Made by a program: the position numbers and the translations under genes
Source of the DNA: Macrolepiota albuminosa
Lineage: Eukaryota > Basidiomycota > Agaricomycetes > Agaricales > Agaricaceae
Direction: 5' to 3'
Length of the DNA: 64,000 bases
NCBI GenBank assembly: GCA_027475525.1
Contig: JAMWFC010000020.1
Coordinates: 124,001-188,000 of the forward strand
In this document: in pieces, positions 12,547 through 24,926 of the stretch
Layout of the letters: each line of letters begins with the position of its first letter
How positions within the stretch are numbered: the stretch's first letter is position 1
Notes under the pieces: model-generated
The model's database searches: none
What the model was told of the DNA's origin: nothing
The model's input: only the letters and a program-made list of their open reading frames with translations

Positions 12547-12689
12547 TTTTTTTTTTGGAGTAGCGTTTCAAGTAGCATTGGAATCAATGCCCTTAGCAAG
12601 GATCCCTTGCCTGCTATGCTGTGCACCTAGGATTCAAACCAGGTTCTTCTGCTAGAGAGGCAGCTTGTTTTATCTCCATGAGGAAATGC
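12547..12689 (-). repeat. Inverted SINE-like copy
   Basis: Read on the minus strand: gcatttcctcatggag, then GGTTTGAATCC (B box), then gctaagggcatt, acgctactcc and a short A run. This matches the block order of 12318-12479 in inverted orientation. The two copies differ at many positions, so they are not a recent palindrome. Confidence 0.45.
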
Positions 12690-12890
12690 ACCATTGGCAG
12701 GACACTTAGTGGTTCTTGATAAGCATTTGGGTCCTTTTTCCAGCATGACTGAAAGAAGCCTAACGTTGACACTGCACCTGAAACTGACTTGCCTTAGGTG
12801 ATTTGTGAGGCCAAACAAAGATCAAATAATAAACTTGATGAACATGAGCCTCAAGTTGTTGCAGAATGTCTGGCATTGTAAGTTTGCTAT
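12690..12890. other. Unassigned spacer
   Basis: No gene or repeat end recognised between the inverted SINE-like copy and the left LTR of Copia-A. Confidence 0.4.
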
Positions 12891-13162
12891 TGTAGTTCTG
12901 GAACCTCTATGTATACTATATAGACATGAGTTGAATGAAAGACAAAAGAAACAACTGATCATTACCTATATAGACATGAGTACAATGCTATATAACATAG
13001 TATAAGTTCATTAGAAAAGGAAAAATAAGCATAGAGTAAAATACTTACAGCCTCAGTGTTGAATGAAAGATGAAAGAAACAACTGAGGCTGCAAGTATGT
13101 AATTGACAGATAATAGAGCGTAGTTCACGTGATTGATTGGAAGCGCAGAAACAGACCTATCA
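12891..13162 (-). repeat. Copia-A 3' LTR
   Basis: Matches 24927-25215 with scattered transitions. The 17-bp length difference is a deletion across the junction of the spliced exon copy (around 12930). The intron-like segment between the exons is kept. Confidence 0.75.
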
Positions 13163-13299
13163 GGTCAACACAACCCCATTGGTGCAGAAGTGAGATCAAA
13201 AAGGAGTAAATTAGTGAGAAACAAGACCTAGCTGTGTAACAAAGCAGTCATGGAGCAAGCGAGAAAGAGATTTAGTAAGAATGTCTGTGGTCATACTGT

Positions 13300-16200
13300 C
13301 AGTGGGAACCCAAATCGGTTCAAATGAGCCCAAAGATATATGTTCACATATAAAGTGATGGCGGATGTCAATATGTTTGGATCAGAAAGTTGTCAAATCA
13401 GATTTTGCAATATCAATCATGCTTTTATTGTTGCAAAGAATTGGGAATGGATTTGGTGCTGGAAGACAAAGTGAAGTTAACAATAGTCGAATCCAAATAG
13501 CTTCCTGCATTGCGTGAGACATCGACATGTATTCTGCCTCTATCAACAATAAGGCAACAGTTCATTGTTGCACAGAAGACCATGACACAAGACTTGAATA
13601 TAAGAAAAGTGCATAGCCAGAGACACTTCATCAAGTATTTGGGTCTGAGGCCCAGTTGGCATCAACAAAACCACATCCAGTGAGTAGTAACAATTGAACT
13701 GGTTGAGTTTCCAAATGTGATGATGAGAAGTTGTATTCCAATGCGAGGTCTATAGTGCCTGCCAGGTATCGAAGGACTCCCTTCGCTGCGAGTAAGTGTC
13801 CATGAGTCAGGTTTGAGTTGTACTGTCCAAGACTCATCGCAGTGAATGCAAATCAGGACATGTACACAGGCTTAAGTATAAGATTGAACCGACAAGATGT
13901 TGGTAATGAATTTTATGTCGTTATTACCGATGTCTGGTAGTGAGTTTGGTGGAGGGTCCAGAATCGAATGTAATGGATGATAAAGTGGTACAGCTAATGT
14001 CTTGGCATTGAGTAAGTTGTAGGTAGACAAGAGGTTGGTCACATAACCCTTTTGTGAAAGCCATAGTCTCTGTTGACCTCTATCACAATCAATCCATATA
14101 CCCAAGTATAAAGACATAGCACCCAAATCAATAACTTCAAAATGTTTGTTGAGTTCACAGATGAGCCAATTGTATAACGGAACTAAGTTGGTGGCATTTA
14201 GTCTATCATCAACATGGACGCATACGATAATGAGGAGTGCTGTGCCATCAGAAGACATAGGAATGACAGGATCTGGAGGAGTATTGAAATAATCTATGAA
14301 GACTGCATGATCAACTTCGCAACACATGAGGCCAAGGTTTTCAAGAGCTTGTCAGAGGATGGTATACCATTCATGGGAAGATTGTTTGATTCCATATAGG
14401 GCTCGTAATAAACAATACGAAGAAGTAGGATCAGCTTCCGGAAAGCCTGAAATCTGTTTGCAGTATACCTCATGCAAGAGTGGTGCATTCAAAAATGTGG
14501 TTGGTCATCTTCGCAACCGGTGCATAAGTGGTGCCATAGTCTTCAGGCTGTTGGCTAAAGCCTTGAGCCGCTAATCAAGCCTTTTCTTTGCCACATATGA
14601 TTTCACCGTTGGCATCCAATTTGTATGCATAAACTCATTGTATACCAATAGGTTTGTGACCAGGAGATAACGTTGCGATTTGAAAAACTCCTTGTGACTT
14701 TAAGCTTTCCACTTCTCATCTCATTGCATTGTGCCAAACATCAGCATTGGGATGCCTCACTGCTTCATAATAATGATCTGGCACCTTTGACAGATCCAGG
14801 GAACATTTAGTCTTGAAAGGTAAAGGATTCGGGCTGTAAGTGACAAGAGCCTTATATTCCGCTATGACAGCTCATTCAAGAAAGGAGGGATCGTCAAAGG
14901 TCTGAGTGAACGTTGCCGTTGTAAGGAGGGAGGTGAAGTTGTTGATGGCCAATGCATTCTGATCAGGTAGGACTAGGTCTGAGTGAACGTTGCCGTTGTA
15001 AGGAGGGAGGTGAAGTTGTTGATGGCCAATGCATTCTGATCAGGTAGGACTGTACAAGCAGCCTGATTGGAGCATAACTGAATAAGACATTCATTGCAAG
15101 CAACAATTTTTCATTGTAAAGACGACCCTTCTCTGTCATTCAGGTTTTTTGACATGGGTGCAGTTTGAGTGAGTGGCTTGTAGAGACTGGTTGAGGTTCA
15201 TTAAGGATTACTGGAGATAATGAAGTCAGTAGTGCCAAGTCCGGACGAGGAATTGGAACAGACAAAGATGGGAATGGAGAATCAACACAGGATAAAGATT
15301 GATTAAGTTGTGGTGATACTGGTGGAGAGCAAGAACTTTGTCAAACATTGTTGGAACAAAGGGAGCCTGGGACTGATTCATTGAAGATGACATTCTGAGA
15401 GAAGAAATACTTCCTATGCAAATCGCAAACCCACCAGCCAATATGATTTTCATTATATCCAACAAATATAGCTTCAAATTGATGCCCTGATCCCTTATTA
15501 CAAATCTCAGCTGGGTATAAGACGTAGCAATGACAACCCCATACCCGTAGATGAGATAAGTCAGGTTTTGATTTTTCCATAATCTCGTAAGAAGTTACAA
15601 GTGAAGGAAGAGTGGATATTGGGAGGCGATTCTGAAGGTACTGTGCCGTCAATATTGCATCTCCAAGAAACAACAGTGGCAGTCCAGACCAAGCCATCAT
15701 AGCTTGTGCCATATCTTCCAGAGTTCAAATATAACACTCCATTTTGCTGTTTTGTTGGTGTGCGTATGGAGCTGTATTCTGATGGGTAATTCCATGTGAA
15801 ATAATATAATCTTGAAGATCACCAGCAACAAACTCTTTGGCATTGTCAGATCAAATGGCCTTCACTCTATTTCCTGATTTTAACTCCCAAGCCACCTCTA
15901 CTTGCTTGAAGTGTTTTGTTGCTTGGCCTCTTGTTGATAGAAGAGCTGTACTCCTGAAATTGGAGTAATCATCAAGGATTGAGTGAAAATAATTTGAGCG
16001 ACCATTTGAGAATAAGACAGGAAATGGACCACATGAGTCTATATGCAAGAGGTCACATACTGCTGATGCTCTGTGTTGAAAATTATCAAAAGGGCGAGCT
16101 AGTCATTTCTCCATAATACAAGGAATGCAATTGTCGTCATTAAATTGTCCAACATATTCAACCCCACTTGCATAATGCTTTGTCAACATATCTTTTGTTG

Positions 16201-16619
16201 TATCTCTCCCAGGATGACCAAATCATGCATGCCATATCGCTGGTGTGATTTTGAGGCAAGGAAAAGATGAACATAACACAGCAGGGAATAAGACTTGCAG
16301 TATTGGAGGTTCCAAAGAAGGAAATACAAAATCGCAAAATAAGAAAGAAAGATGGTGACAAACTGTTGCCTTAATGGTGTGACCTTGAAGAGAATGATTG
16401 GTGGATGGGAAGAATATAGATGTAGAATCTTTTTCGAATACCAGTTTGAGATCATTCTCCACCATGGACCCCATCAAAAGTAAATTTATAGGAACATCCG
16501 GAGCATGGAGGCAATCCTTCAACGTGATTATAACATGTTGACCATTGACATGAGTGCAAAAATGAGCTTCTCCATGGGCTATTGTAGATAGTGTGCCACA
16601 GTTTGCTTTTCCTACTAAA
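13300..16619 (-). pseudogene. Copia-A pol remnant (integrase, RT, RNase H)
   Basis: Minus-strand fragments in order: protease/pre-integrase block (LKDCLHAPDVPINLL, about 16530), integrase core with IDSCGPFPV (about 16045) and C-terminal PDLSHLRVWGCHCYVLYP (about 15560), reverse transcriptase with VCVHVDDRL in place of YVDD (about 14230), and RNase H with VDANWASDP (about 13650). Many stops and frame shifts make it non-functional. The 5' part of the same polyprotein lies at 22839-24765, across the CACTA-type insertion. Tracts between fragments are eroded copia sequence without open frames. Confidence 0.7.
14898..15051. repeat. 77-bp exact tandem duplication (Copia-A pol)
   Basis: Copies 14898-14974 and 14975-15051 are identical. 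Confidence 0.9.
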
Positions 16620-17118
16620 TTGCACAGCACACAGGCTCAGATTTCAACTGCAATGAAATGACAAACAAATTCAAATTGACTTTAAATTCCTTGATGGTTT
16701 CAGGTCAGATTGCCTCATAAGAGAATACAACTGCAATGACACACTTTTTTACCATAGCAGCTGGATTTCAGGAGGGTTTTACTAATGATATACCTATATC
16801 ATTTCCATAATCAATTGATATCCCAAATTGGGTCTACAGCGCACGTGCACACGCTCAATTGATTGTACCATACTGCATGCATGTGCACTTACTATAATAT
16901 TCCGATTACTATAATTACAACATTGTATAACATATAGCACTAGTGCTCTAGCGCATGAGTCAAATTTGAATCGAAGGCCCACAAATTAGGCACGGCAATA
17001 ACCCAGAAGATTTTGACAGCAGTTGGGCTTCTCATGATCAGCGGATACGTATGCCTTCGTGTTTGCCTCACTCATCTCAACTATTACCACACCTCCGCTA
17101 TTCTGAACTCGGAAACCC

Positions 17119-18783
17119 ATGTCTTCTGCTGTTGAGTCGACCAAAAAAGTCAAGGTCTCCAAATTTATTGGGCGTCTGGATGGGTTAACGGAGCGAATGA
17201 ACATTGTCGAGGCTTCTGCAAAGAATACGGAGTCAGAATGGCAGGAAGGTATAGCGGCGAACAAGAAAGAGCTGGAAGGACTGAAAAAGACCATTGAGGA
17301 CCAGGGAAAAGAGATTGCAAATGTTCTTTCCAAGAATCAGAAGCTTCAGCAGGAAGTAATGGCATTGCAAAAGAGCCTTGAAAATGCAAGTACGACTTTC
17401 AATGAAAGCTCAGATGAAGCCGAAAGTATCCGATTAAAAGCGGAAGTGGAGAAAGCAGAAGCAAGTGATGCAGCCTACAAGGATATTAACATGAAGGTAC
17501 GTGGCATGAATAAAAGACTAACAATTTGGATTTGATCACTGATGAACATCCAAAGGAGCTGACAAGATATGCCTTTGCTCAGCAGCTGGGAATCCCAAAG
17601 AAGATGCAATCAAAAAACATACCATGGTATCCCGAGAGCAATGACACGTTGACTTGGCCTCGAATTCTGGGAACAGATGATCCAGTTATACGCTTCCGAT
17701 GGGATGAGCCTTGGGACCATCCAGACAACTACCGTTCGATTCAATTGATAATGTCATACATGCGATGACATGGGGCAAGTATCGTGCCAGCAGCAGCTAT
17801 AGCACTGATACATATTAGTGATGAAGATCATCAGCGACGAGTCCGCGATCGATTCTTGAGCATTCAGAAACAATTAAGGGAGGATGGTTTTTTAGATTCA
17901 CGTAACAAACACATCTTGATATCCATGGGTAATGCAAGGCCAGAAAATGAGGCAGCAGACATAACAGCAAAAGTATTAGAGATGAAGAAGAAATGTAGTA
18001 TCGAAGCTATGTTGATGAGTCGTGCGCAAGGGGTGAGCCTTCTATACCAAGTGTTAGTCCGAAAAGTTCCAAAAAAACTAATCTTCTCATAGAAACTTGA
18101 AGTTAGAAAGTGACAGCAACAAAATTTACCAGCTGGTTCCAAATACATAGATGCAAAATATGATGCAGCCTTTAACGCAAAATTAATGTCTGATGATGAA
18201 GATGAATTTGATGAGTCTGGTAATAAAACGGGACGTTTTATCTCACATGCACCACTCTATCGAAGCAAAGAGGTCAGTTATCTACTGCCATATTGTCAAT
18301 ATAAAGACATACTCAAATTGGAATTATACTCAGCTTATTGCACTCCTTGCCACTGTAGATGCTGCACCTGACCCTGAGAAGTCTAGACGTTATGTAACCC
18401 ATGTTCATGGTGAACCGATTGATGTACCTCCGAAAAAGTCTAACAAGATTGAGAATAAAGCCAGGCGCTGGATGATAGACAAAGCATGGTTAGCCAAAGA
18501 AGAGAACATTAATTTTGATGAAAAGACTCGCATTGTAGACAATGGAAAGGCATGGGGGGATTCAGAGGATCCAGAGGATGCTGCAATGAAATGAGCACAA
18601 ATCAAGGAAGCTAAAAAAGCGAACATGATGGAGAAGAAACGAAGGATGATTAAAAGTGATGTTAGGAAGGCAATGAAAGCAAAACATGGCAGTAAGAAGA
18701 AAATGCAGGGTAAACAAGTGACAGCTGCAAGGACGAGCAAATGTAGAAGTGATAATGAGGAGATGGAGTTGATTGATGACTAA
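17119..18783 (+). pseudogene. Second gene of the CACTA-type element (coiled-coil protein)
   Basis: Starts MSSAVESTKKVKVSK and runs into a Lys/Glu/Gln-rich coiled coil of about 110 residues. After a probable intron (donor gtacgt at about 17497, acceptor ccaaag near 17556) comes a conserved-looking block with WPRILGTDDPVIRFRWDEPW, then an acidic stretch (SDDEDEFDESGNKTGRF) and a basic C-terminus ending in an acidic tip. Two more GT-AG introns fit around 18031-18090 and 18271-18357. Three in-frame TGA codons (17766, about 18111, 18592) break it; no TAA or TAG does. By position it is the second, TnpA-like gene of an EnSpm element. I recognise no enzymatic motif. Confidence 0.55.
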
Positions 18784-19106
18784 ATATTAGACGTACTTTT
18801 CAAGCTCATTCATTGTCATCAAATAAATACTCGTCTGGTTCATTGCCTGTCTATCAACTTTTAAAATACTTGTCATATAAAAAAAATAAAATATACTCAC
18901 TTGGTCAAGAGAAACAAGTACCCATAAGTCACGTTCAATGACTCTTGAATAGATGGGAATCTTGCAAGAGGACTGTCAATCTGTGAGATGCCAATAACCT
19001 CCGGTAAATCAAATTCATTGGCATATGCGGTATAAATACCAAGGATAGTTGTGCTAAATTTACAATCTGAGTAAAAGACTAATGGACAGGATAAAAGTAA
19101 CACTTA
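18784..19106. other. Convergent intergenic spacer of the CACTA-type element
   Basis: AT-rich tract between the 3' ends of the two element genes, including aaaaaaaataaaatat around 18880. Probably holds both 3' UTRs. No gene seen. Confidence 0.4.
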
Positions 19107-22100
19107 CTAAACATCCCATGGAAATGGAGGCATATTATCGTCACGACACATTTGATGAACTATTGCGCATGCATGGGGAGGCTTATCAGCAATGTTGATG
19201 ACGAGTAGTGATAAAATTTCAACAGGTATGCGCCGATCATGATTGTCCATTATAAAAGCAGTTGAATCAGCTTTTGTTGCCTTATTTTGAAGAGAACCAT
19301 AGCGTATCCCTTCCTTCCACACATAAGGCAAAGGTTGGCATGCTTGATGTCGGTAAAATGGTATTCCATCATTCATTGAAGTGTCACTGATGAGATTCAG
19401 ATCTGGCCCAAGGTTTTGTAGATATTTAAGGATAATAGAATATGATGAGCCATTAGGAAGAATAAATGAGACATCAACACGCTTTCCAAGACGCTTTGGA
19501 AGTGAGATGTGGTTGTCCAAAGATGCTTCGGCATGATAAATAGCAAGTTTGGTCATCATACCTCCCCTGTTCTCATGTCCTTCTTGATGGATAATAGATT
19601 TGATATAGTCCTTTTCAATCTGTAGTGCATCATCAGGAAGCAAAACAAGATATTTATAAAGCAGATGTGTCATGATCCAGTTGCGCATCAGAGTCAGCTC
19701 TATACGGCCACCATCATGTCCATTGTGGTTTACTTTCTTGAGCATTCCATTGAAGTGCTCAAATGCGAAGAGCCACCAGCCATAGACAGGCCCAAAAAGC
19801 TTGATAAACTTGATGTAGTGCGTCGAAAGGTGGTTGTTAATCGTCATATGTATTCCAAGCCTCTTCAAGGACCAGTTGTATTGATTTAGATATTCTTGCC
19901 CCATCTGAGCCTGGTTAATTGAAATTGAATGAGATGCAAGCAGTCGTACTCCGAGAGCAAGCTTTAACCCAGCCTCATATATAGCTCTGTAGTTTCGGTT
20001 GTGCCGAGGAGGATTAGCAGCTGTCGATGGAATTGGTGCTTTAACCCAGCCTCATATATAGCTCTGTAGTTTCGGTTGTGCCAAGGAGGATTAGCAGCTG
20101 TCGATGGAATTGGTGGTTCTCCCTGATGAATATTGTCATTAGCATTGGGCCAAGCCCACCAGAGGATGACAGGAGCAATAGAAATGATACGGCGCTATTC
20201 ATCTGCCTTTTTGAGTGACTGGTTTTCTTCGAGTTTCAAGTATCTTGATGTCAAAAGAGCATAAACAATTATAGCAGTATAACTCACATTCTTTGGTAAT
20301 CAAGTAACATGGCTAGGCCATTGTATGCTGTCAATAATGTTCTCAAATTGTTTCTTTGCAGAGTCATTGCCACCAGAGCCCAAAAGCATATATGCCTTGA
20401 ACAATACATCCGTGAAGAAGTGAGCAATAATCCCTTTCAACATGTTGAGCCATCACTATACTATAACAAATAGAAAAGTGCACCAAGGAAAACATGGTGC
20501 ATGAAATCAAGCACCATTTTCGAAGAAGGAAGCCATCCAGGAATTGTATTAAAAATAGCCCATCTGATTCCATGATCACGAAGAATTGTTTGTTGTTGTG
20601 CAGTGCCAGAAACCTTTGATCGATAGGCCCATTTCAAAAGTTCATAATCGTCTTTTTTGGCTGTAGCTGTGTGATATATATTAGCCAAAAAAGAAGTGAC
20701 ATTCAATGAAGTTGCCTGTGTGACTCACATCCATCATAACCGGATAGTTGATTAATGTCAAGAACATTTGCATTACAATAAGGGCATGGATGAAAATCAT
20801 GAGTATGCCCAGCTAATCCATTAAACTTATGTGAAGCAGGCGTATCACAATTTCCGCATAAACAATCTGTGTAGACCATGTCTGGATCCTCACCGTGTAT
20901 TTCCATCTTGACTCCTGTCGACTATTTAATAAGTAGCAATACAAATGGGTGATTACTAAATGATGATATACCTTGCTTAAGTTGCTTGAGCTCATCAACA
21001 ATTGATTCCATAGCATTATTCATTTGTTCGGTCGTAGGTTTCTTTGGTCCAGGCATCATGAAAGGGCAGATTGCATTGAACGAAATATAATGGTGGTCGC
21101 GAGGTAGATTATTAATGACAATATAGACAGGACCAGTTGAATGGGGACGCCCAGAAAGCACACCAAACCTGAATTCAAATTCTGATTAGATACTTGTCAC
21201 TAGCATCAATAGAATAAAAAGGCTTTGAACTCACCAGTCGGTATTTAATGTTAATTGAAGCCCAAAGCGATGAGTATATAGCTTTCTTACATGTGGACCG
21301 GCAATAGGCACATCACGAATGGTTCCCATGTCTCCAACTTCACGGCGAATACCTGTTTCGGCCTGATACCACATGTCACCATCATGAATATCTGTCATTA
21401 TAAAATCTGGATTGTTATTTCGATTTGGTATGTATGCTTCCTTTCGAGTCACCATTGCTGCAAATCCTGGATGCAGGAACATTTGGCAAAGACTTTCAAT
21501 GATAGATACTCACGGATGAATGAGAGTTGCCATTCGAACACCATTTTTCTCAGTGTAAATGATACCTGTGCAATTTTGAGTAGGACAGGTGGGACTATTG
21601 AGATCTTTGATTTGCGACGGCATGAAGTGTTTCCAGCAGACAGGACAGATTGGTTGCTGTATTATATGTGCATCAGGATCAATACCAAGACGTTTCCTAG
21701 CACTCTGCAGGGTTCTGACTGGCACAGGCTCTTCCAGAAGTGCTTTTGCAACAGAAAGAATGTTTAATGTCACGTTGAGGTCCTGGGAGGCATGTTCCCA
21801 GCTCAATTTACCAAAGACGTTCCCTAAAACAGCCTTAAGATATGCCATTCATACACATGGCGCTTCCTTTATAGCAGGAATCCGAAGATTTGGCTCGATG
21901 TTGCCATTCTCACTGGGATCTTGCCATGGATCCGGATCTGGATCTGGACTTGCAATAATAAACATCTCGTCAGCTGGTGTGTTGGCAGATGTCTGGCAAG
22001 ATGGTGCATGGGATGAACTATGAGATGGTTGACCAGATGATCCTTGAGACAATGTATGTGATAGCTGGCATGACAGCACACCAGACTGTCTATGACAAGA

Positions 22101-22517
22101 TGGCAGACGTGATGGTGGACGTGAAAGTGCAAGCAATGGCCCACCAAAAGAACCATGGCAAGATGGTCTATGAGAAATGGTGTGAGATGAGCCAAACGAG
22201 GATGCACGCATATGTAAGGGCATTTGTCCCTCTCCGAGCTGATGGTCTGGTGCTCCATGGAGCGCAGATGGAGAAGGCAACTGTGACAAGATTGTTGATT
22301 GGCTTTCCCTACCCTGAGTGCTAGGGCCAGTAGACAGTCCACTGCATATCCTTGAAACTCCAATTCCAGCACCTCTGGCCAATAAACAAGGTCCAATAGT
22401 GTGTTCTTGAGCATATTTCCTTTCATGACGTGTTACTTGTTGCTGTGACTGATATGTAAAGCCTCCTGGGTGTTTTGAGCACCGCAGGCAATAGCAAGCC
22501 ACATGTATAGATGTCAT
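19107..22517 (-). pseudogene. tnp2-like transposase of the CACTA-type element
   Basis: Minus strand from ATG at 22517: an N-terminal zinc-finger-like block CYCLRCSKHPGGFTYQ with a following H...R...H region, a Ser/Pro/His-rich linker, Cys pairs (CPVCWKHF, CPTQNC, about 21640; CLCGNC and CPYCNANV, about 20860-20790), DIHDGDMW and FGLQLTLNTDW (about 21400-21235), a catalytic-type FMHHVFLG (about 20500) and the C-terminal GPVYGWWLFAFEHFNGMLKK (about 19790) typical of the tnp2 family. Several short GT-AG introns appear to separate blocks. An in-frame TGA at about 21850 and the duplication at 19961 break it. The product would bind the terminal repeats and excise the element. Confidence 0.7.
19961..20114. 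repeat. 77-bp tandem duplication with one mismatch (transposase gene)
   Basis: Copies 19961-20037 and 20038-20114 differ at one base (gccgagga versus gccaagga). This is the only one of the 17 duplications with a mismatch I can see, possibly because the two units come from different alleles or repeat copies. Confidence 0.85.
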
Positions 22518-22838
22518 CAGAGTGTTTTCAACGGACGTCGACCAGTGAGCCCGGGTGTAAGTAGAATAAGTAAATATCTGACTGTGTGAATTTGGAAATA
22601 TTTGTGTCGACGTACTCTCAACACACGCGCGCGCTAGCTGCACTAGAGCTGACGTCAACGTTTTTTTTCTTCTAAGTCCTAAAAATTTCCAACGTATATC
22701 AATTTCAATGTTATTCAAGTTGTTCAAAATTTTCCAAGTAGAAAAATTTTTGAAATTGAAATGATAGAAAAGCATAGGACAATTTATATATGTTTGTAAA
22801 TTACGTCTAGTCAAAATCTGAGGCTTTGTGCTGTGTTG

Positions 22839-24765
22839 GCTCCTTTCTCATCATAAGTCCAAAAATATTGCCTATCATGGAGAATATATATAGTGCAACC
22901 CAAATCTAAAATTGCATTGAAGCGATTCAAAAAAGATGCCAACGCCAGTGATGGCATGGTCTGTATAAACATAGAGTAAGGTGAGTCCAATGACTTAGAC
23001 GGTCTAGCAACATAGGCAGTCAAATGGATGTCATTGGAAGCATCATCAGAGGGATTTACATTGGGTTCGTCAACCTCATCAACAAAAGGTAATGGAGTAG
23101 GTAATTGTTGAGTTTCATCAGCAGCAACATTTGCACAAGGTCGAGATCGAACCAAATCCTGACCATTTTCCATGCCACCACCCTTGGACCAACAGGTTTC
23201 AATCAAATGGCCGTACATATTGCAATTTGAGCATTGTATGTGAGGACGAGTATTTGCATTCAGATCTGAGGAAGTAGAAGATGTATTGGGTTGAGGAACA
23301 GTTTGGTTTGGGTGTGATGTATTCGGAATGTTTGGTGGATTAAATTGAATATGGGGGCGATGGTTTAAGGATAAGTGTCGACGTTCAGCATCCATGTTCA
23401 TAATATGTGTCGCCAAAAGAGAAAAATCATAGGCACCATCAGGACCTGGAGTTTCCCAAAATTGTCGAACTTCTTCCTTAAGTATAAACCACCGGTTGCT
23501 GTTTGGTAAACCATCCACAAATTTCTGAATCTGTTGCCATGGTGTGAAGTCCCAAGGTGTACCCAATAATTGGTGTACCGCTGCACGCCATTGCTGGACA
23601 TAAGACAAGACCAATGTTTGTGTAGCTATAAGCACAAAAACCTTGGATTTCATGAGTTCTGCTATTGAGGCACTTCCAATACCAAAACGTTCCTGGAGAA
23701 AAGTGAGCAAAGTGTGAGCAGGTCAAATCAGTAGATTATACGGTCCACCATGCTTTGGAGGGAGGGAATCCTGAATTTTCTGAGAAAGTTTACCCACAAG
23801 AACATGCTCCACAATATCATCATTGTGCCAAAAGATGCGAAAGGCTTCCGTTTGTTCCAGGGACGAATCAAAATCATATGGAGGAGGGAGAGCAATCGGA
23901 CTTGTTGGATCTCAAAGGTCTCCTACATTTGGGATTCGACAAATGTGACCATGTAGACCAATACTAGTGATAATCCTAGTTACTGCTGAATGCCATGATA
24001 CCCATTCAGTGAAGGATCTCAAAAGAGGAACGGTGGCGAGAGAGGGCAATTTAGCATCAGGTAAAGTGATCTCATTGTGACGATGACTTCTAGATGGAAT
24101 CATAGGACAAGTTGTTGGTGGAGGAGGTGCAGGTGCCAGAAGATTGACAGGAATATGGATTGGAGGATTTGGAAAAACCCTTTGGCAAGCATCGTAAGGT
24201 GTGTATTGAACATGAGGATTAAGTTGAGGATGAGAATTTTGGGAATAAACAGATGACAAATCGGAAAGAGATAATTGGGGTGAAGTAGTAAAAACCCAGT
24301 TTGAATTGTTCATATATGCATTACCAGACAAGGAAGAGGACAAACGTGAAGGAGGTAAAGGAATATTGTGGGGTTGAATGTCTTCAGGGCAAACAGAATT
24401 TGCCCAAAAAAGTGAAACAGAAGGAGGACAAGAGAGAACCGGAGACTGAATGGCAGAGTTTGAACGAGATAATATTGGTGAATTGGAATTATATGTGTGT
24501 ACAGAAGGAGGAGGAAAAGGTGGACATTGTGGAGCAGGAGCATGAAAAGAAGTAGGTATATGTGGTAATGAAGAAGCAGGCATAAAAGAAAAAGGATTCT
24601 GAAGATGTGGAAAAGGACGATTGTTCTGAAGACCATTTGGTGTATCAAAAGAAGGAAAAACATGATTAGAAGAATGTGGTCATTGCGGTATATGCGGTCC
24701 ATCAGCCTGCGAGGTGGGTAACGGAGTGTTGGTTGATGGGCCCATGCCAGGCAATGTCTGCGCAT
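22839..24765 (-). pseudogene. Copia-A gag and protease N-terminal part
   Basis: The minus strand encodes a Pro/Ser-rich N-terminus, a gag-like helical region (about 23710-23420), a zinc knuckle CSNCNMYGHLIETC (about 23237-23190) and a protease motif DLGCT (about 22900) where DSGAT is expected, so the active-site triad is altered. The frame runs into the CACTA-type insertion at 22835. One frame break separates the N-terminal part (24583-23912) from the rest. Confidence 0.7.
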
Positions 24766-24913
24766 TTACTCCTGAATGAGGAAATCGTCGAGGATATTGT
24801 CCTCCCGTTGAGTGATGAGACATGCGAGAAATGTAAAGATTGGGAACACCATGGAGGCAGCCACAAGTGTGGGATAAGCAGAAAAAGTCCTAATAAGTGG
24901 TCCAGTCCAATGG

Positions 24914-24926
24914 AAGGCCCATAACC
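24914..24926 (-). promoter_or_regulatory. Copia-A primer-binding site
   Basis: Minus-strand GGTTATGGGCCTT directly follows the 5' LTR. It is complementary to the GCCCATAACC anticodon region of initiator tRNA, the half-tRNA priming used by copia. Copia-B and Copia-D share GGTTATGGGC and Copia-C has GGTTATTGGC. Confidence 0.6.

Larger units (their letters stand above)
16623..22835. mobile_element. CACTA/EnSpm-type DNA transposon inserted in Copia-A protease
   Basis: Left end CACAGCACACAGGCTCAG and right end, whose complement reads CACAGCACAAAGCCTCAG, form terminal inverted repeats of about 22 bp. They are flanked by TTG on both sides (16620-16622 and 22836-22838), the 3-bp duplication expected for CACTA elements. 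Inside are a minus-strand tnp2-like transposase and a divergent plus-strand second gene. Removing the element and one TTG joins the copia protease codons for DEKGAN to LVGKANCG in frame. The termini read CACAG rather than the canonical CACTA. Confidence 0.75.

Noticed and set aside
22620..22650. Z-DNA-like CG/CA run (cacacgcgcgcgc) as a regulatory switch
   Set aside because: Short, lies in the transposase promoter region, and nothing else supports a function.
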